From positions 1 through 38,283 of the forward strand of contig CALUOR010000036.1 of NCBI GenBank assembly GCA_944322285.1: a DNA stretch of 38,283 bases, read 5' to 3'. The notes under the pieces are model-generated. The model did not search any database and was not told the origin of the DNA. It saw nothing but the letters and a program-made list of their open reading frames with translations. How positions within the stretch are numbered: position 1 is the first letter of the stretch; every line of letters begins with the position of its first letter. Source of the stretch: an uncultured Bacteroides sp. (GTDB lineage: Bacteria > Bacteroidota > Bacteroidia > Bacteroidales > Bacteroidaceae). Below are positions 30,636 through 38,283 of the stretch, one piece after another. The position numbers were made by a program, and so were the translations under genes.

Positions 30636-33600
30636 ATTTTTGTAATGTCACCCCCATCAGGCCTATCACCACTTCATTAGAGAGCGTTTCCACCGTCAAA
30701 TGAGAGAGTTCTTTGTCCGCATTCAACGACATTTCCAATAAAACGGCAGCCCCTCCATCTATGAGGCAAGACGCTCCTGAAAGCCCCAGCTCACGGGCTA
30801 AAGAATTACTGACACGACCAGTCTTAAGATGCAAACGATACAAAGGAGGAAGACCGCGATGAAAAGTTCGCCCGTCTTCAAAAAACTCCTGCTCAATGGG
30901 AGGCCAGTTATCCGGATTGACCAACGACATCTCCGTACACGAACCATCCTTATAATATACACGTACCATGCCATTTTCAATGTGACATTGCATATGGTTT
31001 GTACTGCCTACCATCAGCAGGTAGGCCCGTCTTGCCTTGCCTTTCAACGCTATTAAAATGCTGTCCGGATAATTGTCCCATAAAGAAGTAAAAGCCACGT
31101 TATTCCCCTCGGCCGGAGTGCGAAAAGGTATGCCGAGCGAAGTCTGCACTATGCCATCCTTCGCCAAAGCGCGCAAGCCACTATCATCTATATCGGCCAT
31201 CTGCAAAGGATGGCACCACTCGCCTATGCCTTGCACAGGAAGCTGCAATGTCGTATAAGGAGAACGGGGAGAGAAATACCGGTTGTGGAAAATGTCCGTT
31301 ACCGAAGCATTGAAAACCTCGTCCATATCCACCGGAACACAAGTCGAAGGATTGACATGGACAAAACTTGGCGAAGTCACGGTCTTCTCCAAACATTGCG
31401 GTTCGTCTACCAACTTCCACCAACGCATACCATTCTTTTCCATTTGTGCAAAGCGGAAAGCCCCCACCTCTTTCATTTTACCGGTTTCAGAAGCTGAAGC
31501 TAAGTTTCCTTCCCAAACGATCTCCAACCGACAGGCCTCATTAGCCTCAACAGGCACCGCAACAGACAAATAAGGACGGTCTATGGCATCTTCCATTAAA
31601 ATCCAGTTTACAGCTTGGCCGTTTACACACAAGCTTTTCACCTGCGAGCCTCGGGCAGGAAAACGCAACTCCAATACGTGAACAGCCGGTATACGATGGG
31701 TTATGCGATAGGTTGAACAAAACTCTTTTTCTTCAAAACCAAAGTCTATATCCGGTGTATGCAGGGAAGCGTGATCCCAAGATTCGGGAAAACCGGGACG
31801 AATAAGCAAACGTCCATTAAGCGCATCAGGCACAATGCCATACAGGCCTTGGATGAATACGCGCGAAGCCACTCCGATGGGATCGCCAAAATCGCGATAA
31901 CACTCGCCACGTGCCGCATCGTAGAAGCTAATCTGTCCGAAGTTGGCCGGACTTTTTCCCAAATACATGCCATCAAGCACCGAACTCTTCAGCAGCTTGA
32001 AACCTTCATTGGATCGCCCGCTTTGAAAATAAGCCAATGCTGTATGCATCACTTCGGCAAAAGCCACATTATTAATACTCCAGGCATAAGGCATCCAATT
32101 GGTGGTGGAAATGGTAGCATATCCCTCGGAAGCGGACAGGCCTTCAGCCGTTACCGGAATATGAGGAATCTCACGGTCTATATAGCGCGTAGCCAGATAA
32201 GACTGGAAAGCATCGGCTACATCACTATCCAGTGCATGATAAATAGTCCACACACCGGCATTCTCGTGTAAACGACGATGTCCCATAAAATCTTGAAACT
32301 CGGCCCAATGCCCTTTATCGGCCAACCACAACCGCTCGTTTAGTCCTTTCAGAATCTTGCTGGCTTCTTCACGATAAGGTATGGGGTCTTCGCCTATCTT
32401 CTCGGCTATGAGAGCAGCCAACTTGTTGGCACGATAATTGTAGGCCGATGAATGTGTGACGGCACCGCTATTGTAGTAAAGTGCATCACTGGCCCAAATG
32501 CATGCATAAGCATCATACAAACCATCCCCATCCGGGTCAAAGTTACGCTTCTCCCACTCCAGATGTAGTTTCAGCACCGGCCACATCCGGCGAGCGTAAT
32601 CCAAATCGCCCGTCCAGCAAAAATGCCATAGCAATTCGTCTATATAACACAGGTTCATGTCATAATGATGCATCTGGTCATTTCGCCTTGGATTGCGACA
32701 AATATAGCCGTTGCTATACATGGGCGTGCCCCATTGTTTGGCACTCCGGGCAAGAGCCAAGGCGGAATCTTGTGCTGGATGGGGCTTTGTATTAGGTATA
32801 TTGACCACCTGACTAGCAGCATAATTCTCAAAGTGAATTCGTGCACGGTCATGCCAACCCAAGGCATCACCCGTATAAGCGGCACGCCAACCGGACAAAG
32901 GCATACGCCAACCTACCGCTCCGTGTAACCAGACACCTTCTGTCCCCCAAATGCCATCGGCCGCAACAGCCAATGCACCGCCTATTCCATTGATATAAGG
33001 GTCGGGCGTAGTGAAACGGATCCGGTCGGCCAAGGCTTTACGTTCTTTTTCGGCCTCATCGAAGCGGACGCTATTCCTCAGAAGGCTCAAGTCGTTGTCT
33101 TGAAAGCTCAGATAAGCAGGAGTGGAATCTAAGTCAAACTCCAATTTTTGCAGATATTTCCCGTCGGCCGAAGGTTCAAAGCAACCGGATGGGTCTGCAC
33201 CCATATCTCCATTACGTGACAGATTTTTTATGCGAATGTCCGCCACGATAACCTCCATCATACAACCATCGGGAAGATTCCCATTAATGCGCCACAAAGC
33301 GGCTTCTGCGTCTCGGGCAGCCAATGTTTCTATCATAAGCACGTTATCCTTTCCCCAACGTGGATCTTTCAGCCGGTAATCACGCCGTCCTGGCGTATAA
33401 CGTGCTTCACACCAAAGCGTAGAGTCCAGCGGAATCCGTATGCCATCGGCCAACCGTAAGACAAAGCGGATGTTACGGCTCGCATTCTTTACATAAGTGG
33501 CAAAGATAGGACGGTCGCTCGTCTCTAGCCGCCACGCCGTAGGTCCTCCATAAAGTGCACGGGTATAGCGGTTTTCACCATTGATACAAACCCAATCGCC

Positions 33601-33702
33601 ATTGTCTGGTTTGTATTGTAGTGTGCGCTGTTCGTTGCACAGGCTTTGAGCTGAGGCAATCTCACATAAGAGGAGAAAGAGAAAGGATAACGCTAACTTC
33701 AT
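30634..33702 (-). CDS. DUF4450-type large exported glycosidase-like protein
   Basis: A 1,022-residue protein with a signal peptide; the ATG at 33702 (MKLALSFLFLLLCEIASA) is preferred to one nine codons upstream. Residues about 20-210 match my memory of the DUF4450 beta-sandwich (NGENRYTRALYGGPTAWRLE, then IFATYVKNASRNIRFVL). Residues about 330-720 look like a six-hairpin (alpha/alpha)6 glycosidase barrel: MWPVLKLHLEWEKRNFDPDG, DALYYNSGAVTHSSAYNYRA, WMPYAWSINNVAFAEVMH. The remaining C-terminal part is beta-rich. No reaction is known to me for this family; a role on rhamnose-containing pectin glycans is inferred from its operon (kinase, AraC regulator, second glycosidase-like gene) and its convergence with the rha operon. 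It is last in this operon, 39 bp after the 704-residue gene. Confidence 0.75.
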   Translation of the reverse strand: MKLALSFLFLLLCEIASAQSLCNEQRTLQYKPDNGDWVCINGENRYTRALYGGPTAWRLETSDRPIFATYVKNASRNIRFVLRLADGIRIPLDSTLWCEARYTPGRRDYRLKDPRWGKDNVLMIETLAARDAEAALWRINGNLPDGCMMEVIVADIRIKNLSRNGDMGADPSGCFEPSADGKYLQKLEFDLDSTPAYLSFQDNDLSLLRNSVRFDEAEKERKALADRIRFTTPDPYINGIGGALAVAADGIWGTEGVWLHGAVGWRMPLSGWRAAYTGDALGWHDRARIHFENYAASQVVNIPNTKPHPAQDSALALARSAKQWGTPMYSNGYICRNPRRNDQMHHYDMNLCYIDELLWHFCWTGDLDYARRMWPVLKLHLEWEKRNFDPDGDGLYDAYACIWASDALYYNSGAVTHSSAYNYRANKLAALIAEKIGEDPIPYREEASKILKGLNERLWLADKGHWAEFQDFMGHRRLHENAGVWTIYHALDSDVADAFQSYLATRYIDREIPHIPVTAEGLSASEGYATISTTNWMPYAWSINNVAFAEVMHTALAYFQSGRSNEGFKLLKSSVLDGMYLGKSPANFGQISFYDAARGECYRDFGDPIGVASRVFIQGLYGIVPDALNGRLLIRPGFPESWDHASLHTPDIDFGFEEKEFCSTYRITHRIPAVHVLELRFPARGSQVKSLCVNGQAVNWILMEDAIDRPYLSVAVPVEANEACRLEIVWEGNLASASETGKMKEVGAFRFAQMEKNGMRWWKLVDEPQCLEKTVTSPSFVHVNPSTCVPVDMDEVFNASVTDIFHNRYFSPRSPYTTLQLPVQGIGEWCHPLQMADIDDSGLRALAKDGIVQTSLGIPFRTPAEGNNVAFTSLWDNYPDSILIALKGKARRAYLLMVGSTNHMQCHIENGMVRVYYKDGSCTEMSLVNPDNWPPIEQEFFEDGRTFHRGLPPLYRLHLKTGRVSNSLARELGLSGASCLIDGGAAVLLEMSLNADKELSHLTVETLSNEVVIGLMGVTLQK

Positions 33703-33741
33703 ATTTATGACTGTTATTATATTAACCAATTCCTATTTACA

Positions 33742-35856
33742 CTATGGCATAGGTTTCAGCCCTTCCCAACGCACATCCCATGTACCGTCTTTCGGAAAAC
33801 CGGGATTCTGCACCTCGCAACCATCCCAACCGGCACACATCAAGGCGATGGCCGTCAGTAACCCGCCATTGCCGGGCAAGTAGCACCGCAAGCGTTCATC
33901 CTGATAATTGTGTCCGTTCTTCAGATAGGTATTGGTACGCTTGTCCATCAGCAAAGCACCCACGGCTTTCTCAGGTTCGCCCATGCGTGTGGCATTCATG
34001 GCCGTCATTGGGTAGTCCCATCCCCAGGTCTTTCCCCAATTCCAATTATCCCATATCCAGTGGAGTGTATTCTTCATATAGTCCTTACGTATGAGCTTGT
34101 TCATCGGCAGAATGCCCACGGAACCAAGCACAGCCATATGATCGCTTGTGAAACGTATATCCTTATAAGTATCCGTGGCATCCTCTGAAGCTAAGTACAA
34201 ACCATCGGTATTGAAAGCCAAAGGCGAGAGTTTGTCTATCAGTTCGTCCCATTGCCTTATACGTTCCATACCGGCGCGTTCACGCCATTCCTGCGCCACT
34301 TGCATGGCATAATGCCAATAGGAAAGCTCGAAAGGCGGATTCACGGTCGTTGCCGCACGAAGCGTTTCCTGTGCAGGAATACACCCTTTTAAAACATAGC
34401 GTTCATTAACATCGTCATACGTGGCAAAAGAATACATAAATCCCGCCGTTTCCTGCACCAGTCGGTTGTATTTTCGAATGATGTCCTGTGAAGGATGAAC
34501 GCGATAAAGCAATTCGGCCAGATAAATGAAGTGAGGTTGTTGCCAAATAAGGAACGAACCGACATTGGAGGGGGCTTCCCGTCCGCTGGGATCGGTCATC
34601 TTCATCCAACGCACGCCATCGAATCCTTGCCGGCTGGCAATCTCACGTGCAATCGGCTCCACGGTTTCATACCAACTTAAAGTCCGCTCCAGCAAATTCT
34701 CGTGCCCCCACAAGGCTTGCCATGATTGGTGCCACCAAATCATCTCCAGATGGAACTTGCCGAACCATGAATTATACGTCAGTCCCGTCTCCTGAGGAGG
34801 CGTATGGCCCGCACACTGAATGGCCAGCAAATATTGCGACAACACTACGCGGCGTTCCAACTCTATGGCACGCGGGTCGGTGCAATGGGAAAAGTCAACC
34901 ACTGCCCCATCCTTCCAAAAGCGGGACCAACGCAAGGCGGAAGCATCCGCGCTTTCCGTAAAAGAAGGCAAAGACGTCTCGCCCGGCATCTTCGGCAGAA
35001 ACTCGCAGGCAAAAACCAATGTGTCTTTCTCCGGCGTCAACACCCAATGGTTGCGCTTCTTCTCCTTCAGCTCCGCTTTTCCTTCCCATTGAATGGCTAC
35101 ATAATAAGCCGTTTCATCCAGCGTGCGTTTCAATACGGCACTTTGCTCACCCTGACGCATCAACATCGTGCAGTGCTTGTCATCGGCCTTCCAATCACAA
35201 GCATCATCAGCATGTTGCCCGGTAGGATACGGAAAGCGCAGGCAGATGCCCGTATGCGCTTTGTCGACTATCGCAGTCGCTATCACATCCCGTTTCGGGT
35301 GGCATACAGTCTTTACCAGATAGTCTGTGCCGTTTATCTTGAAGCGGCTCGTAATCAGTCCTTTCCACATGTCAAGCGTCTGATTTGCGTTCGTAATGTC
35401 TTCCGGCTTCAGGTCAGTCCCCAATTCCAAGCCGACAATGCCCAGATGCAGACGATGCGGATTTTCGCGCAACCATTCAGCGGCTTCGCGCGGTCGTCCC
35501 GGTTCCTTAAACTGGCAAGCGTACCATTCCTCCTGCCCACGCCCAAAGTCATACGCCTTCAACGCTTCCTCTGGCTTAAAATGTTCCGTATTCACAAAGC
35601 TGTGCCAGCCCCACTCGCTCATCGTGCCCAGCGGCACACCTTTCGCATAATGTTCAGGAAACGTCTGTAAGCCCGTGATATCCGTAGTAAAAGCAAAATG
35701 CCCGTTGCCCACACTAAGCGATGCCAACGTGTCCGCTTGTGTAATATAAGGATTATTGCGCGCCACCAAAGCTTCGCGATCTATCAAAGCATCCCTCTCT
35801 CCGGAGCATGCCGCCAGAAATAATGCCAATAATAAGTAAAACATCTTTTTCATCAT
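33742..35856 (-). CDS. Glycosidase-like lipoprotein, (alpha/alpha)6 type
   Basis: A 704-residue lipoprotein: MMKKMFYLLLALFLAACSG has the lipobox L-A-A-C with Cys17. Residues 35-110 (NNPYITQADTLASLSVGNGH, FAFTTDITGLQTFPEHYA) resemble the N-terminal beta-sandwich of GH65-like enzymes; the middle and C-terminal parts are helical, with conserved-looking, aromatic-rich loops (IWWHQSWQALWGHENLLERT, MTDPSGREAPSNVGS, LIWQQPHFIYLAELLYR, WNWGKTWGWDYPMTA), typical of six-hairpin glycosidases. I cannot name its family or substrate. It lies 19 bp after the AraC regulator and 39 bp before the DUF4450 gene, so all are one operon. An outer-membrane or periplasmic glycan-trimming role is inferred. Confidence 0.65.
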   Translation of the reverse strand: MMKKMFYLLLALFLAACSGERDALIDREALVARNNPYITQADTLASLSVGNGHFAFTTDITGLQTFPEHYAKGVPLGTMSEWGWHSFVNTEHFKPEEALKAYDFGRGQEEWYACQFKEPGRPREAAEWLRENPHRLHLGIVGLELGTDLKPEDITNANQTLDMWKGLITSRFKINGTDYLVKTVCHPKRDVIATAIVDKAHTGICLRFPYPTGQHADDACDWKADDKHCTMLMRQGEQSAVLKRTLDETAYYVAIQWEGKAELKEKKRNHWVLTPEKDTLVFACEFLPKMPGETSLPSFTESADASALRWSRFWKDGAVVDFSHCTDPRAIELERRVVLSQYLLAIQCAGHTPPQETGLTYNSWFGKFHLEMIWWHQSWQALWGHENLLERTLSWYETVEPIAREIASRQGFDGVRWMKMTDPSGREAPSNVGSFLIWQQPHFIYLAELLYRVHPSQDIIRKYNRLVQETAGFMYSFATYDDVNERYVLKGCIPAQETLRAATTVNPPFELSYWHYAMQVAQEWRERAGMERIRQWDELIDKLSPLAFNTDGLYLASEDATDTYKDIRFTSDHMAVLGSVGILPMNKLIRKDYMKNTLHWIWDNWNWGKTWGWDYPMTAMNATRMGEPEKAVGALLMDKRTNTYLKNGHNYQDERLRCYLPGNGGLLTAIALMCAGWDGCEVQNPGFPKDGTWDVRWEGLKPMP

Positions 35857-35875
35857 ATAGTGAGTGTTTTTAGCG

Positions 35876-36790
35876 TTATTCTTCCTCTGCCATCCCCCGC
35901 CCGAAGGAACGGTATTCCATAGGAGTGAACCCTGTATGTTTTTTAAAAAGCGAGAAGAAATGTTCCGTAGAGCGATAGTTCAGCATGAAGGCAATCTCCT
36001 TGACCGAATGTTGCGTACCCACCAACAGATGTTTGGCCTTGCGCAGCTTCAATTCCTGAAAATACTTGGCGGGCGCGTATCCCGTATAGTCCTTGAACAC
36101 TTTCCTGAACCAGGAATAGCTGATGTTCAGCTTCATGGCCAGCTCCTCGGGATCTATATCCTTATACACACTCTCGTTCATCATGATTTTGGCCTGCTCT
36201 ATCTTCTGATCCACCTCGCCCAGCTCGAATATTTTGTTTTTCGAAAGGGAAAGCGTCATGCCCAAAATATGCAACACAATGCCCGACAAGTATTGCTGGG
36301 AAGAAATTTTGTCGCTCCCGGCCACCTCAATGGCACGCTTGAACAACGTCACCAATTCTTCGTCCAGCCCCACCTCCAGCACCTGATTCTCCGGCCTGAA
36401 GAATCCGGCCCGCATCATGTTGTCTACAATCGGTCCCTCAAAGCCGATGTAATATTCGTTCCATCCCGTCTGCTTATAAGGATAATAGGTGTGCCATTGC
36501 CCCGGAAACAGAAGCATCATCCGCCCGCGACACAGCTGTTTTTCTTTTCCCTCTTCTGTATAGAACAGACCACGCCCCTTCGTAATATACACCAGCTGAT
36601 ATTCGCGCAACACGCGCCCCTTTTTGGCATTGAAGAAATAGCCTGTCGGATGGTCCTTGAGCGGGTAAGGAGAATCGGGCGGTATGGACTGAAAGCCCAC
36701 GGTATTTACCCACAAGCCATACTTCTTATCCATGTCGTTTACAATCAGATACTTGAAGTCGACATCCGAATCCTTATAGTCTTTCATCAT
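35876..36790 (-). CDS. rhaR: AraC-family regulator, probable RhaR
   Basis: A 304-residue regulator. Residues about 30-150 are a cupin-type sugar-binding domain (GRVLREYQLVYITKGRGLFY, then GRMMLLFPGQWHTYYPYKQT), and the last 100 residues the double helix-turn-helix of AraC proteins: DPEELAMKLNISYSWFRKVF, then AKYFQELKLRKAKHLLVG and EIAFMLNYRSTEHFFSLFKK. It lies next to the rha operon in the place where Bacteroides carry the rhamnose-responsive AraC activator, so L-rhamnose (or a metabolite) is the probable ligand and the rhaK promoter a target; this is by context. Here it sits inside an operon between a sugar kinase (12 bp upstream) and a glycosidase-like gene (19 bp downstream). ATG pairs at 36790 leave the exact start open. 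Confidence 0.8.
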   Translation of the reverse strand: MMKDYKDSDVDFKYLIVNDMDKKYGLWVNTVGFQSIPPDSPYPLKDHPTGYFFNAKKGRVLREYQLVYITKGRGLFYTEEGKEKQLCRGRMMLLFPGQWHTYYPYKQTGWNEYYIGFEGPIVDNMMRAGFFRPENQVLEVGLDEELVTLFKRAIEVAGSDKISSQQYLSGIVLHILGMTLSLSKNKIFELGEVDQKIEQAKIMMNESVYKDIDPEELAMKLNISYSWFRKVFKDYTGYAPAKYFQELKLRKAKHLLVGTQHSVKEIAFMLNYRSTEHFFSLFKKHTGFTPMEYRSFGRGMAEEE

Positions 36791-36802
36791 GAGCCAGCTT
36801 AT

Positions 36803-37690
36803 TTATATTAGTAATTGGTCATATTTGCCATGATACTCTACCAACCCTTCCATCGGCGAAGCTTTGACAACGCCTAAGCGAAGTTTTGCCTCGCTCATTG
36901 CTTCGCCAAGCCAATCGCGATAATGCCAGGCGATGGAGCCGGTGAAGCAAACAGGATATTCCTCGTAGTGGGGATAAAGGCACACATTACGCGTAAGGAA
37001 AGCCCGAAAGCTCTCCAACACGATACGTCGCATGCAAGGCTCATCGCGATGCTCGGCTATGAAAGGCGACAAAGAAGCCAGGAAGCGGTTGGGGAAAGGC
37101 AGACGATAAACGCGGTCGATGATATCCCCCGGTGTAAGCTCATAGCGGGCAAGGAAAGCGTCGCGCAAATAAGAGGGCGTCTGCCCCTTCAGCAAATCAC
37201 CCACCAGGCGTTTGCCCAGATAGGCGCCGCTCCCTTCATCCCCCAATATAAAGCCCAAAGGCGACACGTTCTGCAACATGCGTTCCCCGTCCCACAGACA
37301 GGAATTGGAGCCTGTCCCCAGAATGCAGGCGATGCCCGCCTGCCGCCCCAGCAAAGAGCGCGCAGCCCCCACCATGTCCGAACACACCTCTACCCTCCCC
37401 TCCGGGCAGATGCAGCGTTGCAAAACATCGCTCACTTTCTCCGTCAAAGCAGGTGTGGCGCATCCCGCTCCGTAGAAATGCAAGGATTGAGGTACCTGTC
37501 CACCCAATGCAGGCAGCAATTCGTTCTGGATGCAACACTCCATCTCCTCCTCACTCTGATACACGGGATTAATGCCTGCAGTTTGTACCCTCAGCACGGG
37601 ATTCCCGTCTTGCGTCAGGCACCAGTCCACCTTGGTGGAACCACAATCAGCAAGGAGCGAAAGGGCAGTATATGTATGCAAATTGTTCAT
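36803..37690 (-). CDS. BadF/GlcNAc-kinase-type sugar kinase
   Basis: A 295-residue ASKHA-fold kinase of the BadF/BadG/BcrA/BcrD group, similar to eukaryote-like N-acetylglucosamine kinases. Motifs: LLADCGSTKVDWCL (residues 12-25, phosphate 1 with Asp15), YGAGCATP near residue 73, ILGTGSNSCLWDG (123-135, phosphate 2) and GFILGDEGSGAYLG (146-159), the family's hexosamine-kinase signature. A GlcNAc kinase is the usual annotation, but the operon suggests another sugar, possibly from rhamnose-containing glycans; this is not settled by the sequence. It is the first gene of the minus-strand operon, behind a TATCTTTG promoter. Confidence 0.82.
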   Translation of the reverse strand: MNNLHTYTALSLLADCGSTKVDWCLTQDGNPVLRVQTAGINPVYQSEEEMECCIQNELLPALGGQVPQSLHFYGAGCATPALTEKVSDVLQRCICPEGRVEVCSDMVGAARSLLGRQAGIACILGTGSNSCLWDGERMLQNVSPLGFILGDEGSGAYLGKRLVGDLLKGQTPSYLRDAFLARYELTPGDIIDRVYRLPFPNRFLASLSPFIAEHRDEPCMRRIVLESFRAFLTRNVCLYPHYEEYPVCFTGSIAWHYRDWLGEAMSEAKLRLGVVKASPMEGLVEYHGKYDQLLI

Positions 37691-37714
37691 GACTAATCTT
37701 TATGAATCCATTCA

Positions 37715-37722
37715 CAAAGATA
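37715..37722 (-). promoter_or_regulatory. -7 element of the kinase-rhaR operon
   Basis: TATCTTTG on the minus strand, 25 bp before the kinase ATG at 37690, giving a leader of about 20 nt. Confidence 0.65.
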
Positions 37723-37976
37723 AAGCAAACCGGGCATAAAGCAAAACAAACTCGTCTGTTTTTCATGCTGAAGACTTTCTTCCGTAAAGGCAAAAGGCCA
37801 AAACGATACCCATCAGCCCTATTTGTTTTTCCGAAAAGGCGTGAAGCATCAAGTGGTTCACTGTTCTTTCTTCTTCCTTGCTTATTCGTAAATTCTTAAA
37901 CATAATTGTTTCCTAATTGATTAAATGGGAATTTAGCGCGCGCAAGCGCGCTTTAAATGAAGAATTAAGAATGATG
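37723..37976. other. Gap without gene; short GC hairpin
   Basis: Upstream region of the kinase operon. A perfect 7-bp stem AGCGCGC / GCGCGCT with the tetraloop GCAA lies at 37935-37952. An open frame of 65 codons at 37702-37899 has no support. Nothing else is seen. Confidence 0.5.
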
Positions 37977-38211
37977 AATGAAGAATGGCAACGGAACTCT
38001 CCTCCTTCTGGAAGGTTGCTCTCCCCCGATAACGGGGGAGCAAGGAGGGGGTGAGTCCCCGCAGGGGGAGGTGGTAGGATAAATATGCCGCTTTAGCGAC
38101 TCCTATTCTTCTTATTATATAAATAGGTCGAACCATGCTTTTCCTACCACCCCGCCCGGTGGGCACCCCTCCTTCCCGAAGGAGGGGAGTTGATTACTCT
38201 AATTCTTCATT
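37977..38211. repeat. Nested inverted-repeat element (MITE-like)
   Basis: Outer arms AATGAAGAAT (37977-37986) and ATTCTTCATT (38202-38211) enclose 21-bp arms at 37995-38015 and 38171-38191 (two mismatches), a hairpin CTCCCCCG-ATAA-CGGGGGAG (38021-38040) and an inner pair GGTGGTAGGA / TCCTACCACC (38070-38079, 38142-38151). No transposase is encoded. It looks like a non-autonomous, hairpin-forming repeat, similar in style to the one at 18312-18428. A further ATTCTTCAT closes the window at 38275-38283. Confidence 0.7.
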
Positions 38212-38283
38212 GTATAATATTAAATCATTGTACATTTGCATAAAGTTTCAACATCAGAGTGTGGAATAAGACCGATTCTTCAT

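Noticed and set aside
37764-37855. A sixth 22-nt array
   Set aside because: TTCTTCCG-like and TTTTTCCG-like motifs occur twice, but 49 nt apart and not in a 22-nt register.
37702-37899. 65-codon open frame upstream of the kinase gene
   Set aside because: It overlaps the kinase promoter region, is Lys/Phe-rich low complexity and shows no start signal.
1-38283. tRNA or rRNA genes
   Set aside because: I found no tRNA cloverleaf or rRNA sequence by eye; a tRNA scan was not possible.

Overview
The window looks like the chromosome of a Bacteroidales bacterium, most likely Bacteroides or a close relative; I cannot name the species. The evidence is the -7 promoter motif TAnnTTTG in front of many transcription units, the arginine cluster argR-GNAT-argG-argC-argD directly next to a rhamnose operon (the order I recall from Bacteroides), and Bacteroidetes-type families (HU-like protein, DUF3108, DUF4450, GH106, PL11). 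All coordinates and motifs were read by eye and no database search was run.

Layout. 1-2,900: an AT-rich accessory patch on the minus strand with a membrane protein cut by the window edge, an ankyrin-repeat protein, an Imm51-like protein and a GC-rich HU-family protein; two of these genes share a 62-nt upstream element. 2,942-6,397: a TetR regulator, a VapBC-like toxin-antitoxin pair, a secreted alpha/beta hydrolase and a LuxR-type regulator. 6,398-7,246: no protein gene, but a 22-nt-period repeat array and a rod-shaped structured RNA behind its own promoter (6S-like candidate). 7,247-10,729: two small proteins, a DUF3108 protein and a large Ig-like lipoprotein. 11,029-14,015: an acyl-CoA ligase translationally coupled to a PagL-like outer-membrane deacylase. 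14,032-19,494: the arginine operon (argR, GNAT, argG, pspC, argC, argD) plus a HAD protein lacking most of its cap domain. 19,804-30,554: a secreted GH106 alpha-L-rhamnosidase and a PL11 rhamnogalacturonan lyase, then rhaK-rhaI-rhaT-rhaD-fucO. 30,634-37,690: a minus-strand operon of a BadF-type sugar kinase, the AraC-type regulator (RhaR), and two large exported (alpha/alpha)6-type glycosidases. 37,691-38,283: a nested inverted-repeat element and no gene.

How the genes work together. The right half is a rhamnose and rhamnogalacturonan module. The lyase and rhamnosidases release L-rhamnose, RhaT imports it, and RhaI, RhaK, RhaD and FucO convert it to dihydroxyacetone phosphate and 1,2-propanediol. 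The AraC regulator in the converging operon probably senses the sugar. No SusC/SusD pair is present, so oligosaccharide import must be encoded elsewhere. The arginine operon is probably controlled by ArgR at palindromic sites upstream of argR.

The most unusual signal is a set of five intergenic tandem arrays (near 1.6, 6.6, 10.85, 16.95 and 19.65 kb). They differ in sequence, but all have the same 22-nt period and lie between genes. The structured RNA at about 6,983-7,215 and the immunity-like gene patch at the left edge come next.
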